A stretch of DNA of 19,464 nucleotides. Origin: an uncultured Victivallales bacterium. GTDB taxonomy: Bacteria; Verrucomicrobiota; Lentisphaeria; Oligosphaerales; JAFGRS01. Made by a program: the position numbers and the translations under genes. Below are positions 7,419 to 15,738 of the stretch, one piece after another. The notes under the pieces were generated by a model. It was not told where the DNA came from. It saw only the letters and a list, made by a program, of their open reading frames with translations, and made no database searches. Within the stretch, counting starts at the first letter, position 1; each line of letters begins with the position of its first letter. The DNA is taken from contig CAILKC010000628.1 of NCBI GenBank assembly GCA_903834675.1, forward strand, positions 1 to 19,464, written 5' to 3'.

Positions 7419-7898
7419 TCAGTCCGGGCGTTGAAGCAGGAGTACCGCGTGCGCGGCGATGGCTTCGCCCTGCCCTACGGCGTCGTGTCCTTCGCAGGTG
7501 GTGGCCTTGACAGAGACGGAGTCAAAGCCAATCCCCATAGCCGCGGCTATGGCCTGCCGCATGGCCGGCACGTGAGGCGCGAGCCGGGGACGCTCCGCCA
7601 GCACCGTGCTGTCGACGTTGGCCACCCTCCAACCGGCAAGGCTGGGATCCGCCAGCACCGTTCGCAGGAGGACCAGACTTGAGATGCCGCTATACCGGGG
7701 GTCGGTGTTCGGGAACCACTGCCCGATATCTCCCAAGGCCAAGGCTCCGAGAACGGCATCGGTAACCGCATGCAACAGCACGTCCGCATCGGAGTGTCCG
7801 TCGAGGCCACGGTCCCACGGGATGGTGACACCGCCCAGAACAAGAGCCCGGCCGGGCACCACACTGTGGATATCAAAGCCGTAGCCGATACGCAGCAT
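7419..7898 (-). CDS. ispF: 2-C-methyl-D-erythritol 2,4-cyclodiphosphate synthase IspF
   Basis: A 159-aa cytoplasmic enzyme of the MEP isoprenoid pathway; it converts CDP-ME 2-phosphate to MEcPP with release of CMP. The N-terminus MLRIGYGFDIH supplies metal ligands Asp9 and His11, and DGHSDADVLLHA (33-44) supplies His43. GDIGQWFPNTDP (56-67) and SVKATTCEGHDAVGQGE (129-145) are the other family blocks; the last differs from the common TTTEGLGFTGRGEG form. Length matches IspF closely. The ATG at 7898 gives the standard N-terminus (GAGGGG just upstream, short spacing); an in-frame ATG at 7940 would add 14 residues with no family support. It lies 88 nt after the lptE-like gene on the same strand. 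IspD, its common neighbour, is absent here. Confidence 0.95.
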   Translation of the reverse strand: MLRIGYGFDIHSVVPGRALVLGGVTIPWDRGLDGHSDADVLLHAVTDAVLGALALGDIGQWFPNTDPRYSGISSLVLLRTVLADPSLAGWRVANVDSTVLAERPRLAPHVPAMRQAIAAAMGIGFDSVSVKATTCEGHDAVGQGEAIAAHAVLLLQRPD

Positions 7899-7986
7899 GG
7901 ACCCCTCAGGCGTTAGAGACGGAACGCTGGCTTGATCCATCCAAGAACGACCACCACAACCGCGAAGAGAACCGGCAAACCGCAGA

Positions 7987-8538
7987 TCACCAAGCTTCCG
8001 TAACCGCGGCTACGATCTGGGTAGCGGCATCGGCCAGCGCCAGGTTGAGCGCGCTGCCTCGCGGCACTTGCTGGTCGGGCCAGTTCCCCAAGTCCGCCTG
8101 GCCGGTAACTTGTCGCTTCTCGATAAACGGCTTGGCGTAGCCCGGAATACGGACTTCGTACTCGACGGTTACCTCCATGCGGAAAAGCGATGTCTGATAA
8201 GCGTCTGCCGCGTCTCTTACGTCCGCCTCATTGCGGACCTTGGCACGGGCGAGCTGGCGTTGCGTGACCGTCACGATCCTGCCCTCGATGATGGCGTCCG
8301 CCATCTCGGGTTGGGCAAGTTGGACACCAGTTTCCTTCGACAGCACCTCGGCAAGTTTGCCGCAAAAACTTGCAGTCGCACCGGACTCCCTCGTGTCATT
8401 TGCAAAGGTGCCCACGGCCAGGGAGCGGATCTGCGGGTGGGCCACGGGGCCCCACTGGTACTGGCAGCCAGAGACAGCCAACAGAAGCCCTGCTGTAACC
8501 GCCCAACCGATCATGCTCCGTGAATGCGCCGTCCTCAT
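7987..8538 (-). CDS. LptE-like outer-membrane lipoprotein
   Basis: A 183-aa lipoprotein with a signal peptide ending in VSGC (Cys25). The mature part carries IRSLAVGTFANDT (38-49), an alpha-helix around 55-70, and long beta strands (about 83-95 and 119-144) with the helix-strand pattern of the LptE/RlpB family. LptE sits inside the LptD barrel and helps place LPS at the cell surface. The match is by pattern, since LptE diverges strongly. ATG at 8538 overlaps the upstream stop as TGATG; GGAGG lies 9 nt before it, and a GTG 3 nt earlier is also possible. Coupling to a BamD-like gene supports an outer-membrane biogenesis role. Confidence 0.72.
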   Translation of the reverse strand: MRTAHSRSMIGWAVTAGLLLAVSGCQYQWGPVAHPQIRSLAVGTFANDTRESGATASFCGKLAEVLSKETGVQLAQPEMADAIIEGRIVTVTQRQLARAKVRNEADVRDAADAYQTSLFRMEVTVEYEVRIPGYAKPFIEKRQVTGQADLGNWPDQQVPRGSALNLALADAATQIVAAVTEAW

Positions 8539-9743
8539 CACCGGGATCCTCCGTCGGCCTTGAGTTGATTGACGTCACCCAAGGGCAAGAGCCACTTCTT
8601 CACTTTCTCGCGCTCCTCCAACGTGCGAAAGGCGCGCGGCTGTCCCTGGTCGGAGCGGCCGCTGGGTAACAAACCGTCGAACAGGCGCCGGGCGGGCGCT
8701 TTCACTTTGGCAGGCTTTACGACAGCAGGCTGCACCGCTACGGATCCCGCGGCGGGCGGCTCTGCCTTGGGTACCGCCGGACTTGCCGCGGCAATCACCC
8801 GAGCGGAAGCCGCCTCCAGCGGGATGTCTGGCGTAGCCGGCGCAGGCCCCAGGGACGCCAACAGGACCGCGGCCCGGGACGCGGCCGTACTGCCGGGATA
8901 GTCGTGGACCACTTCCGCTAGGTAGCGCCGCGAGGCCGGTTCGCGACGGTGCGCCGGACGCAGGTAGAAGCGAGCGAGATCGTAGAGGGCATCGGCCCGA
9001 CGCTCGTCGATGAGCGCGAGTAGGAACTGGGCATCGGCCCGACGCGGGTCAGCGGGACTTGACTTGATGAAAGCGTCCAGTTCGCGCTTGGCCTGACGCG
9101 CCACTTGTCCGTCCCCGTCGCCCGTGCGACTGTCGTCGGCCAAGAGGCGGCCAAGTTCGAGGCGCAACAGCGGCGTCAGCGGATCGGCGGGAAAGCGCTT
9201 GACCGCCTCAGTATAGATCACTCTGGCTTCTTCAGGCCGGTGGACCGCCGTCAGTAAGCCGCCCAGACTAAGGCTGTCCTGGATCGCCCCACTGCCCAGC
9301 GGCGTCTCCTGCAGGATCAACTCATACACCGCGATGGCCTTGTTCCGGTTACGCAAACCAAACCACCGACCGGTGCCCCGTTCGAAGTCGTCAGCCAGAT
9401 GCCGAAGCCGGGGCACAACCCGATCATAAGGAACGTGTAGAGGGTAGGACTCGATCAACACCTTGTAGACCTCGAAGGCCTTGTACAGGGCGCCGTCCTG
9501 GGCACAGCAATCGGCCTCATGCAGAAGCAACTGGGCGCGCGTCCGGTTGTCTACGGCATAGAGGCGGCTCTTACTGTAGGCTTTGGCGGCGACGCGAAAC
9601 TTACCGAGACTCTCCGCCTGTTCTCCCCGCCGCGCCAGTTCCTTCTGAAGGGAGTACTTGTTGTACCCTTCTTCGGCCGCCATGCAGGCCGCTGCAGCGG
9701 CAAGCGTGAGCACTGCAATCCGCAGCGTTCCGGTGGTGTTCAT
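8538..9743 (-). CDS. BamD-like TPR outer-membrane assembly protein
   Basis: A 401-aa exported protein. Residues 1-24 form a signal peptide with Cys20 in AAAC, a possible but weak lipobox; cleavage by signal peptidase I after CMA is the alternative. Residues 30-310 hold repeated TPR helices (for example AYSKSRLYAVDNRTRAQLLL and ALYKAFEVYKVLIESYP). They end in a BamD-type block, YDLARFYLRP...RRYLAEVVHDYPGSTAASRA. BamD recruits beta-barrel precursors to BamA. After the TPR region comes an Ala/Pro/Val-rich linker (about 310-355) and a charged tail, making it longer than typical BamD. The start at 9743 is set by the signal peptide; the frame stays open upstream to 10022 but that part looks non-coding and no strong ribosome binding site is seen. 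It is translationally coupled to the lptE-like gene. Confidence 0.75.
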   Translation of the reverse strand: MNTTGTLRIAVLTLAAAAACMAAEEGYNKYSLQKELARRGEQAESLGKFRVAAKAYSKSRLYAVDNRTRAQLLLHEADCCAQDGALYKAFEVYKVLIESYPLHVPYDRVVPRLRHLADDFERGTGRWFGLRNRNKAIAVYELILQETPLGSGAIQDSLSLGGLLTAVHRPEEARVIYTEAVKRFPADPLTPLLRLELGRLLADDSRTGDGDGQVARQAKRELDAFIKSSPADPRRADAQFLLALIDERRADALYDLARFYLRPAHRREPASRRYLAEVVHDYPGSTAASRAAVLLASLGPAPATPDIPLEAASARVIAAASPAVPKAEPPAAGSVAVQPAVVKPAKVKAPARRLFDGLLPSGRSDQGQPRAFRTLEEREKVKKWLLPLGDVNQLKADGGSR

Positions 9744-9915
9744 GATCCGTAGTCCGTCCCTACTGTTCCCGGCCCCGTACGGCTCCGAGCGAGAGGGGGT
9801 AGCACACCGTCCTTCGATCTCGTCTGCGCGTACCATAAGGGCCCCAGCCCGTGTCTGCCAGCGGCGGCAGTTGAAAACATGCACGCCACGTCGGACGAAA
9901 ACCCGCCCAATCCGG

Positions 9916-9944
9916 TTGTATTCCAGGATGCACAGCATTAGAAT
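9916..9944 (+). promoter_or_regulatory. Candidate sigma-70 promoter for the nusA operon
   Basis: TTGTAT (9916-9921) and TAGAAT (9939-9944) are separated by exactly 17 nt; the -10 matches the consensus at five of six positions, the -35 at three. Transcription would start near 9951, leaving a leader of about 125 nt before nusA. This is the best promoter-like pair I found in the divergent region. Confidence 0.45.
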
Positions 9945-9990
9945 ACATCGCTGCTGAAGTGCGATACACTCCGACGGTTTATGCACGAGG

Positions 9991-10010
9991 CGGAGAGGCT
10001 CCGTTTTTTT
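9991..10010 (+). terminator. Possible attenuator or early terminator in the nusA leader
   Basis: CGGAG (9991-9995) and CTCCG (9999-10003) form a 5-bp GC-rich hairpin with a 3-nt loop, followed immediately by seven T residues (10004-10010). It lies about 40 nt after the predicted transcription start and 65 nt before nusA. No plus-strand gene lies upstream to be terminated, so a regulatory stop or pause in the leader is the natural reading. The stem is short, so efficiency is uncertain. Confidence 0.5.
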
Positions 10011-10075
10011 GTCTTTGGACACGATGAATATGAGTTGTTCGCAGCCGTGAAGACCTCAGCAAGAGGCAGCCCTTT

Positions 10076-11326
10076 ATGAATAGTGAGTTGATGGTCGTGC
10101 TCGAATACCTCGAACACGAGCGTGGAATTGAGCGTGAGACGCTTATCCAGCTTGTGGAGGAATCGCTCACTGCGGCCGCGCGCAAGGCAGTTCAAACCGG
10201 TCACGAAGCGGTGGTGCGCATCGACCGCATGACCGGGGATATCCACGCCTGGGCGCGCCTCACAGTGGTGGACACCGTCACCAACCCCGAAACCGAAGTG
10301 GCGGCAGTTGAGGTATTCAAGTGCCATCCTGATGCTAAGCTTGGGGACGAAGTGGAATGGGAGGTGACTCCCGATGATTTCGGACGCATCGCGGCCCAGA
10401 CCGCCAAGCAGGCAATCATGTTCCGCCTGCGCCAGGCTGAGAAGAAGGGCATCTGTGAAGATTTTCAGGAGCAGCTCAACCAATTGATCACCGGCGTCGT
10501 CCGCCGGGTTGAGCGCGGCGATGTGTTTATCGACTTCTCGCGCGCTGAGGGGGTACTGAAGTACGCCGAGCGCATTCCGGGCGAGGACTACCAGACCGGT
10601 GACCACATCTCGGCGCTGCTTGTGGAGATCAACGCGGACCGCCCAGGACCGAGTCTGTACGTTTCGCGCGCCCACCCAGAACTGGTCTGCCGCCTCTTCG
10701 AGCGCGAGGTGACGGAGATCGCGGAGGGGCTGGTCAAAGTCAGGGCGGTGGCTCGTGAGGCCGGGTACCGCACGAAGATCGCGGTTGCCTCCAGCGATCC
10801 GCGCATTGATCCGGTTGGCGCCTGCGTCGGGTTACGCGGCAACCGAGTCAAGACCGTCGTTCGGGAGCTGGGCGGAGAGAAGGTCGACATCATCCGCTGG
10901 GACCCGGACGTGCGCATCTTCGTAACCAATGCATTGCAGCCCGCTAAGCTCTCCAGTGTAGCCGTGGACGAGCCCGGCAAGTGTGTTCACGTCGTCGTTC
11001 CCGAGGACCAGCTCTCGTTGGCCATCGGCCGCAAGGGGCAGAACGCGCGCCTGGCGCACAAACTGACCGGCTGGCGCATCGATATCAATAGGCATGTGGA
11101 AGAAGCACGCATGCAGTTCGAAGACAAGATTCAGCACGCGATCGAGGCGTTGGCGCGCATCGAGGGCATTGGCAGCGACGTTGCGCCCGTGCTGGTGCGC
11201 AATGGGTTCCTCTCCTTGGAGGGTATCCTAGCGGCCGAAGTGGCAGACATCGCCGCGCTCGATAACGTCGGCCCCGAACGTGCAGCCGGAATCCTCGCGG
11301 CTGCGAAACGCGAACTGGGGGCGTGA
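10076..11326 (+). CDS. nusA: Transcription elongation/termination factor NusA
   Basis: A 416-aa RNA-polymerase-associated factor that modulates pausing, intrinsic termination and antitermination. In order: the N-terminal polymerase-binding domain (1-130, with the [10 protein letters not shown] helix at 29-38); the S1 domain (about 133-200, [14 protein letters not shown], then [12 protein letters not shown]); KH1 (about 230-285, [21 protein letters not shown]); KH2 (about 300-345, [11 protein letters not shown] at 317-327); and one C-terminal helix-hairpin-helix unit (about 358-413). The single C-terminal repeat makes it shorter than E. coli NusA, which has two. The ATG at 10076 has GAGG 9 nt upstream. 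It heads the nusA-infB-rbfA-truB-ribF operon. RimP, normally just upstream, is absent, and the hairpin-plus-U7 in its leader suggests autoregulation by termination, which is inference. Confidence 0.97.
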   Translation: MNSELMVVLEYLEHERGIERETLIQLVEESLTAAARKAVQTGHEAVVRIDRMTGDIHAWARLTVVDTVTNPETEVAAVEVFKCHPDAKLGDEVEWEVTPDDFGRIAAQTAKQAIMFRLRQAEKKGICEDFQEQLNQLITGVVRRVERGDVFIDFSRAEGVLKYAERIPGEDYQTGDHISALLVEINADRPGPSLYVSRAHPELVCRLFEREVTEIAEGLVKVRAVAREAGYRTKIAVASSDPRIDPVGACVGLRGNRVKTVVRELGGEKVDIIRWDPDVRIFVTNALQPAKLSSVAVDEPGKCVHVVVPEDQLSLAIGRKGQNARLAHKLTGWRIDINRHVEEARMQFEDKIQHAIEALARIEGIGSDVAPVLVRNGFLSLEGILAAEVADIAALDNVGPERAAGILAAAKRELGA

Positions 11327-11350
11327 ACGACGAGGTGGAGGTGCGTGCGC

Positions 11351-13489
11351 ATGAGCGATAGAGTACGGGTATACGAGTTGGCACGAGAATTGGGTTTCGC
11401 GAACAAGGAGATGATCGAGCTCCTCGTGGCGGAAGGCATTGACGTCCGCAGTCACGCCAGTACCCTTGAGCCGGAGTTCGCGGACGTGGTGCGTGAGCGC
11501 GTGATCGCGCGGCGCCTGCAGGAGCAATCCAAGGGCAAGCCCCGCGCCAAGGCCGTACTCAAGCCTCTGCCTAAGGCCACGCCAGAAAGCGCAGTCGAAG
11601 CGGCGCCACTGGTGGTGAGAACGCCTGCGGTTACACCAGCTTCAGACACCGAACCGGTGTTGGATTCCACTACCGAGGCGGTCGCCGAGGAGGCCGACCC
11701 GGCGGTTGCGGGCGAGGCCCGCGAGCTGCATCTCAAGCCGCCGATCACCGTCCGCGACTTGGCCGAGGCCTTGGGGCGCAAGCCGAATGAACTCATTGGC
11801 GAACTCTTCACGATGAACGTGTTCGCCGCCATCAACCAGGTCCTCGATGCCGACTTGGTAGAGCAGATCTGCGCACGTCATGGAGTCAGTTTTGTAAGAG
11901 AGCGTCGAGAGCGCGCCAAGGTCCGGCCCAAGCCCGTCGTCGAGGGACAGGCCCCTGCACCGGAGCGGACGGGTCGCGAACGGCCGCGCCCGCCGGTTGT
12001 GGCGTTCATGGGGCATGTCGATCACGGCAAGACATCCCTTCAGGACCGCATTCGGAACACTGCAGTGGCTGCCGGAGAGGCTGGCGGCATCACCCAGCAT
12101 ATCGGTGCCAGCGTTATCCACGTCGAAGGCCAAACGCTAACCCTTCTCGACACCCCCGGCCACGAAGCGTTCACGGCCATGCGGGCGCGAGGGGCCAACG
12201 CCACGGACATCGCCGTGCTGGTGGTGGCGGCAGACGACGGCGTGATGCCACAGACCATCGAGGCCTATAACCACGCCAAAGCGGCCAATGTTGCTATCGT
12301 GGTGGCGATGAACAAGATGGACCTGCCCAACGCAAACCCAGACCGCGTGCGGCTCGGCCTGCAGCAACTGGGCTTGCTCTTGGAGGAATGGGGGGGCGAT
12401 ATCGCTGTCGTGCCTGTATCCGCGCTGACTGGGGAGGGTGTCGATGAGCTTCTGGACCGTCTCCTGCTTGAGGCGGAGATGCTCGAGCTGAATGCGGATC
12501 CTGATGCGCCCTGCGAAGCGCTGATCATCGAGGCCCAACTCGAGACCGGCATGGGGCCAACCGCCAGCGTGCTGGTGCGTAACGGCACGCTGCACGTCGG
12601 CGACCTGATGCTGTGTGGTCACTATTACGGCAGGGCGAAGGCGCTCATCGATCACCTCGGCAAGCGCATTACCATGGCTGGGGCCAGTACGCCGGTCAAA
12701 GTTCTCGGTTTGTCGGGGGTGCCTCAGGCAGGGGATATGTTGATCACCTGCGAGAACGAACGCGAGGCACGAGAGACGGCTGCCGAACGCGAAGAGTTGT
12801 CGCGCCAGGGAGAACTTGGCGGCGAGCGTAAGGTCAGTCTCGAAGACCTCTTCCGGCAGATGGAAGAGGAGTCCCGCCAGGAACTGAAACTGATCGTCAA
12901 AGCGGACGTGCGTGGTTCGGTCGAAGCCATCATGGACAGTATCGCCCGCATCAAGTCCGACAAGATTCGTGTGAACGTCATCCACAACGGGGTGGGTGAG
13001 ATAACCGAGAACGATGTCGCGTTGGCGGCCGCCTCGGACGCCCTCATCATGGGCTTCCACGTACGCGCCATGCCGGGCGTGAACCGGATTGCCAAGCAAT
13101 CCGGCGTTGAAATCCGCCTGTACGGCATCATCTACGAACTCCTCGGACAGCTTGAGGAGGCCATGCGCGGTCGCCTCCGGCCGGAACACCGCGAGACCGC
13201 TATCGGCCAAGCTCAGATCATTCAGGTCTTTGAACTCAGCAGGTCCGGCAAGGTCTGCGGCTGCCGCGTCGAAACCGGTGCGGTCCGCGTCGGTTCCAGC
13301 GCTAAGGTTTTCCGCGAGGGTGAACTCATCTACAGCGGTCAGGTGGCATCATTGCGCCGGTTCAAGGATGACGTCCGTGAAGTCCGCAGCGGCGTGGAAT
13401 GCGGCATCCGTCTGGACAACTTCGAGGACTTTGAGGTCGGTGACACGATCGAGGTTTTTGAGCTTACAGAAGTCACTCCCCAGCTCTGA
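11351..13489 (+). CDS. infB: Translation initiation factor IF-2
   Basis: A 712-aa GTPase that delivers initiator tRNA to the 30S subunit and promotes subunit joining. Two IF2_N modules are visible (about 4-52 and 131-185), separated by a short Ala/Pro/Glu-rich linker. The G domain shows GHVDHGKTS (221-229), GITQHIGA (246-253), DTPGHEAF (267-274), NKMD (321-324) and SALTGEG (357-363). Domains II-IV follow, with [16 protein letters not shown] and [17 protein letters not shown] typical of domain III. The linker is short compared with many IF-2 proteins. The ATG at 11351 has GGAGG at 11337-11341; a GTG at 11345 is too close to that site. It begins 24 nt after nusA and is part of its operon. Confidence 0.98.
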   Translation: MSDRVRVYELARELGFANKEMIELLVAEGIDVRSHASTLEPEFADVVRERVIARRLQEQSKGKPRAKAVLKPLPKATPESAVEAAPLVVRTPAVTPASDTEPVLDSTTEAVAEEADPAVAGEARELHLKPPITVRDLAEALGRKPNELIGELFTMNVFAAINQVLDADLVEQICARHGVSFVRERRERAKVRPKPVVEGQAPAPERTGRERPRPPVVAFMGHVDHGKTSLQDRIRNTAVAAGEAGGITQHIGASVIHVEGQTLTLLDTPGHEAFTAMRARGANATDIAVLVVAADDGVMPQTIEAYNHAKAANVAIVVAMNKMDLPNANPDRVRLGLQQLGLLLEEWGGDIAVVPVSALTGEGVDELLDRLLLEAEMLELNADPDAPCEALIIEAQLETGMGPTASVLVRNGTLHVGDLMLCGHYYGRAKALIDHLGKRITMAGASTPVKVLGLSGVPQAGDMLITCENEREARETAAEREELSRQGELGGERKVSLEDLFRQMEEESRQELKLIVKADVRGSVEAIMDSIARIKSDKIRVNVIHNGVGEITENDVALAAASDALIMGFHVRAMPGVNRIAKQSGVEIRLYGIIYELLGQLEEAMRGRLRPEHRETAIGQAQIIQVFELSRSGKVCGCRVETGAVRVGSSAKVFREGELIYSGQVASLRRFKDDVREVRSGVECGIRLDNFEDFEVGDTIEVFELTEVTPQL

Positions 13490-13492
13490 ACC

Positions 13493-13515
13493 GTCCGCTC
13501 GGTGACCGGGCGGAC
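13493..13515 (+). other. Intercistronic hairpin between infB and rbfA
   Basis: GTCCGC (13493-13498) pairs with GCGGAC (13510-13515), extended inward by a T-G wobble and CGG/CCG to about 10 bp around a TGA loop. It lies just after the infB stop and before the rbfA ribosome binding site, and no T-run follows, so it is not an intrinsic terminator. It could be a pause, an RNase processing site or a translation-control hairpin. Confidence 0.5.
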
Positions 13516-13537
13516 AGATGAGGCAGGTCTCCGACTC

Positions 13538-13930
13538 ATGACCGTTAGCAAACGAATGGTACGCATAGACGAGCTGTTACGGCGTGAGTTGGGAACGCTG
13601 TGTGAAAAGTTGGTCGCGCCACACGTGCAGGCCTTGGTGACGGTCACCAAGGTTCAGTGCGCGCCGGATCTGCGCGAGGCGATGGTGTACGTCAGCGTGC
13701 TGGGCGACATTGAAACGCATGCCCAGACCATGCGATTGCTGCAGAGCGTGCGCCGTGAATTGCAGCAGGAGTTGGCCCACCGGGTCATTCTTAAGTACAC
13801 GCCCAAGTTGCGCTTCCGCGAAGATCAGACCGCCGAACAGGCGGACCGTGTGCTGACCCTCCTCGATGGATTACAGATTCCCGACGAGCCTGGCTCTCTT
13901 GACGCCGCGCCCGCCGAGCAACCCGAGTAA
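13538..13930 (+). CDS. rbfA: Ribosome-binding factor A
   Basis: A 130-aa cold-shock and 30S maturation factor that binds the 5' helix region of 16S rRNA. The N-terminus TVSKRMVRIDELLRRELGTL matches the RbfA start. VTVTKVQCAPDLREAMVYVSVLGD is the KH-fold core, and LRFREDQTAEQADRVLTLL is the family C-terminal block. The ATG at 13538 is chosen because it fits the family N-terminus and has GAGG..AGG (13520-13527) upstream; a GTG at 13502 would add 12 residues falling within the intercistronic hairpin. It sits between infB and truB, its usual place. Confidence 0.95.
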   Translation: MTVSKRMVRIDELLRRELGTLCEKLVAPHVQALVTVTKVQCAPDLREAMVYVSVLGDIETHAQTMRLLQSVRRELQQELAHRVILKYTPKLRFREDQTAEQADRVLTLLDGLQIPDEPGSLDAAPAEQPE

Positions 13931-13939
13931 ACTCTGACC

Positions 13940-14671
13940 ATGCCTCCCCAGGATGACTATTCCGAGAGTGGCCTGATCCTAGTGGACAAGCCGCAGGACT
14001 GGACCAGTCACGATGTCGTGAACTTCGTCCGTGGGCGCTTCGCGATCAGCAAGGTCGGGCACTGTGGCACTCTGGATCCCATTGCCACCGGCTTGCTGGT
14101 GCTGCTGCTCGGACGCGCCACCAGGCTCTCGTCGCGCCTGCTGTCGCAGGATAAAGTTTATACTGGGGTTCTGCGCCTGGGCGTGGAAACACACACTCAG
14201 GACCGTGCTGGGGAGATCACCGCAACAGCGGACTTCGGCAGCGTGACCTCGGACGCAGTCCGGGCTGCGGCGGCCCGTTTCGTGGGCTCTATCATGCAGG
14301 TTCCGCCCATGGTCTCCGCACTCAAGCGGGATGGACAGCGCCTCTACAAGCTGGCCCGCCGTGGCCAGGAAGTAGAGCGTGAACCCCGCCCGGTCCAGAT
14401 TCACCGGTTTGACATCGACACCATAGATATCCCGATGGTGCGCTTCACGGTTCACTGCAGCAAAGGCACGTACATCCGTACCCTGTGCGCAGACCTTGGG
14501 AAGACCTTGGGCTGCGGCGGTCATATGTACGACCTGCGACGTCTACGTAGCGGCAGCTTTCGCATTGAAGACGCGCATACCATTGAGACCATCAAGGCGT
14601 GGGATCGTCAGACGTTTATGGCGCAAATGACGCCCCTAGCCGACGTCGTGGTTGGCCTGATGGACACTTAG
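13940..14671 (+). CDS. truB: tRNA pseudouridine(55) synthase TruB
   Basis: A 243-aa enzyme that isomerises U55 of the tRNA T-loop to pseudouridine. The N-terminal GLILVDKPQDWTSHDVV is the family opening, with Asp where Gly is usual in DKPxGxTS. GHCGTLDPIATGLL (40-53) holds catalytic Asp46. QVPPMVSALKRDGQRLYKLAR and CSKGTYIRTLCADLG are the other conserved blocks. There is no recognisable PUA domain after about residue 210, consistent with the short bacterial form. The ATG follows the rbfA stop by 9 nt with no strong ribosome binding site, suggesting coupling. Confidence 0.96.
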   Translation: MPPQDDYSESGLILVDKPQDWTSHDVVNFVRGRFAISKVGHCGTLDPIATGLLVLLLGRATRLSSRLLSQDKVYTGVLRLGVETHTQDRAGEITATADFGSVTSDAVRAAAARFVGSIMQVPPMVSALKRDGQRLYKLARRGQEVEREPRPVQIHRFDIDTIDIPMVRFTVHCSKGTYIRTLCADLGKTLGCGGHMYDLRRLRSGSFRIEDAHTIETIKAWDRQTFMAQMTPLADVVVGLMDT

Positions 14672-14706
14672 ACGCCTGCTTACAGCCCCAGGCTCTGGTC
14701 GACGCC

Positions 14707-15687
14707 ATGACCCTGATGACAGCAAGTGTTCCGGTTGAGTTGCGGTCTATACACGGCATCCAGCGCATCGTGGCGGCGTTCGGGGTGTTCGATGGCGTTC
14801 ATCTGGGGCACCGACGCATCCTGGACCGCGTCCTCGATCTGGCCAGGCAGACGAACGCGGTGCCGACGGTGATCACCTTCGACACCCACCCTCGATCCGT
14901 CGTCTCGTCGGTCACCCCACCGCTTCTGCTCACCGCGATCCCACAGCGTTTGCGTCTGCTCGCCGACGTCGGCATACAGGCTGTCGTGCTCCTCCCCTTT
15001 GGGCCTGCAATGGCCTCCATGAGTCCTAGAAGCTTTCTTCTTACTTACGTGTTTGCGTCCAGTGGTCCGGAGGTTCTTGGCGTCTGTATCGGATCTGGCT
15101 GGCGGTTCGGCAAAGGCGGGATAGGGGGGGGCGATACGCTCAGCGACGTGGCATCGCCTTTCGGCTGCCGCGTGGAAAGTGTTGCCGAAGTGTCCTTGGA
15201 CGGACGGACGATCAGCAGCACGCGCATCCGTGAGGCGGTACAAGCTGGCCAACTCGATCAGGCTGCGGTGCTGCTCGGGAGGCTGTTTTCGGTCTCCGGT
15301 ACTGTAACGCGAGGAAAGGGCATCGGAAAGTCGAAGCTCGACTGTCCGACGGCAAACCTGCAGAACCCTGACATCGTGCTACCGCCGAGCGGCGTGTACG
15401 CAGCGCGCGCACACCGAGTGCCGCGAGGGGCCACGCTCCCTGGCATAGTCTACGTCGGCAGTTCCCCGACCTTCGTACCGGAGGGATCCCCTGCCCCGCC
15501 GAGAGTCGTGGAACTCCACCTCTTCGGAGTGGCCGAGTCGCTGTACGGTGAGGAGATCGACATCGACTTTGTTTCGATGCTTCGCGCGGACGCACGTTTC
15601 ACTTCGGCGGACGCGCTCAGAGCCCAGATCACACGAGACATAGTCGAGGCGCGACACCTCCTCGGCCTGCCGCCAGGCTCCCCATAA
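14707..15687 (+). CDS. ribF: Bifunctional riboflavin kinase / FAD synthetase RibF
   Basis: A 326-aa enzyme that makes FMN and then FAD. The N-terminal nucleotidyltransferase domain has GVFDGVHLGHR (26-36), TFDTHPR (58-64), an RFGKGG loop (133-138) and ISSTRIREAV (169-178). The C-terminal kinase domain has SGTVTRGKGIG (197-207), DCPTANL (212-218), PPSGVYAAR (226-234) and VVELHLF (267-273). Two blocks deviate: GSGWRFG where GxDFRFG is usual, and GKSKLDCPTAN where GRxLGFPTAN is usual; a reduced adenylyltransferase activity is possible but unproven. The ATG at 14707 has no clear ribosome binding site (a second ATG is at 14716); the frame is open further upstream into truB but without support. It is the last gene of the nusA operon. 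Confidence 0.94.
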   Translation: MTLMTASVPVELRSIHGIQRIVAAFGVFDGVHLGHRRILDRVLDLARQTNAVPTVITFDTHPRSVVSSVTPPLLLTAIPQRLRLLADVGIQAVVLLPFGPAMASMSPRSFLLTYVFASSGPEVLGVCIGSGWRFGKGGIGGGDTLSDVASPFGCRVESVAEVSLDGRTISSTRIREAVQAGQLDQAAVLLGRLFSVSGTVTRGKGIGKSKLDCPTANLQNPDIVLPPSGVYAARAHRVPRGATLPGIVYVGSSPTFVPEGSPAPPRVVELHLFGVAESLYGEEIDIDFVSMLRADARFTSADALRAQITRDIVEARHLLGLPPGSP

Positions 15688-15738
15688 GGGACCGCCGCCA
15701 TCAGGGCGGGAGAGGTATCTCGCTGAGCCCTGTCCGAG

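Larger units (their letters stand above)
9744..10075. other. Divergent control region between bamD-like gene and nusA
   Basis: These 332 bases separate divergent transcription units and hold no convincing gene. The minus-strand frame running through it continues the bamD-like frame upstream of its signal peptide and lacks protein-like composition. The region contains a candidate sigma-70 promoter and a hairpin-plus-U7 for the nusA direction (listed separately). I could not identify a clear promoter for the minus-strand operon, although TATTCTAAT on the minus strand overlaps the nusA -10 site and could be part of one. Confidence 0.6.

Noticed and set aside
9744..10022. Upstream extension of the bamD-like frame
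   Set aside because: Starting at 9743 gives a proper signal peptide; the extension is Arg/Cys-rich, non-homologous in character, and overlaps the nusA promoter and leader.
12137..13210. Long minus-strand frame (357 aa) antisense to infB
   Set aside because: infB on the plus strand is certain in this region; the antisense frame is His/Asp-rich in the manner of codon shadows and has no recognisable domain.
15695..15709. Hairpin CCGCC-ATCAG-GGCGG after ribF as a terminator
   Set aside because: The stem is only 5 bp and no T-run follows on either strand, so it is not supported as an intrinsic terminator.
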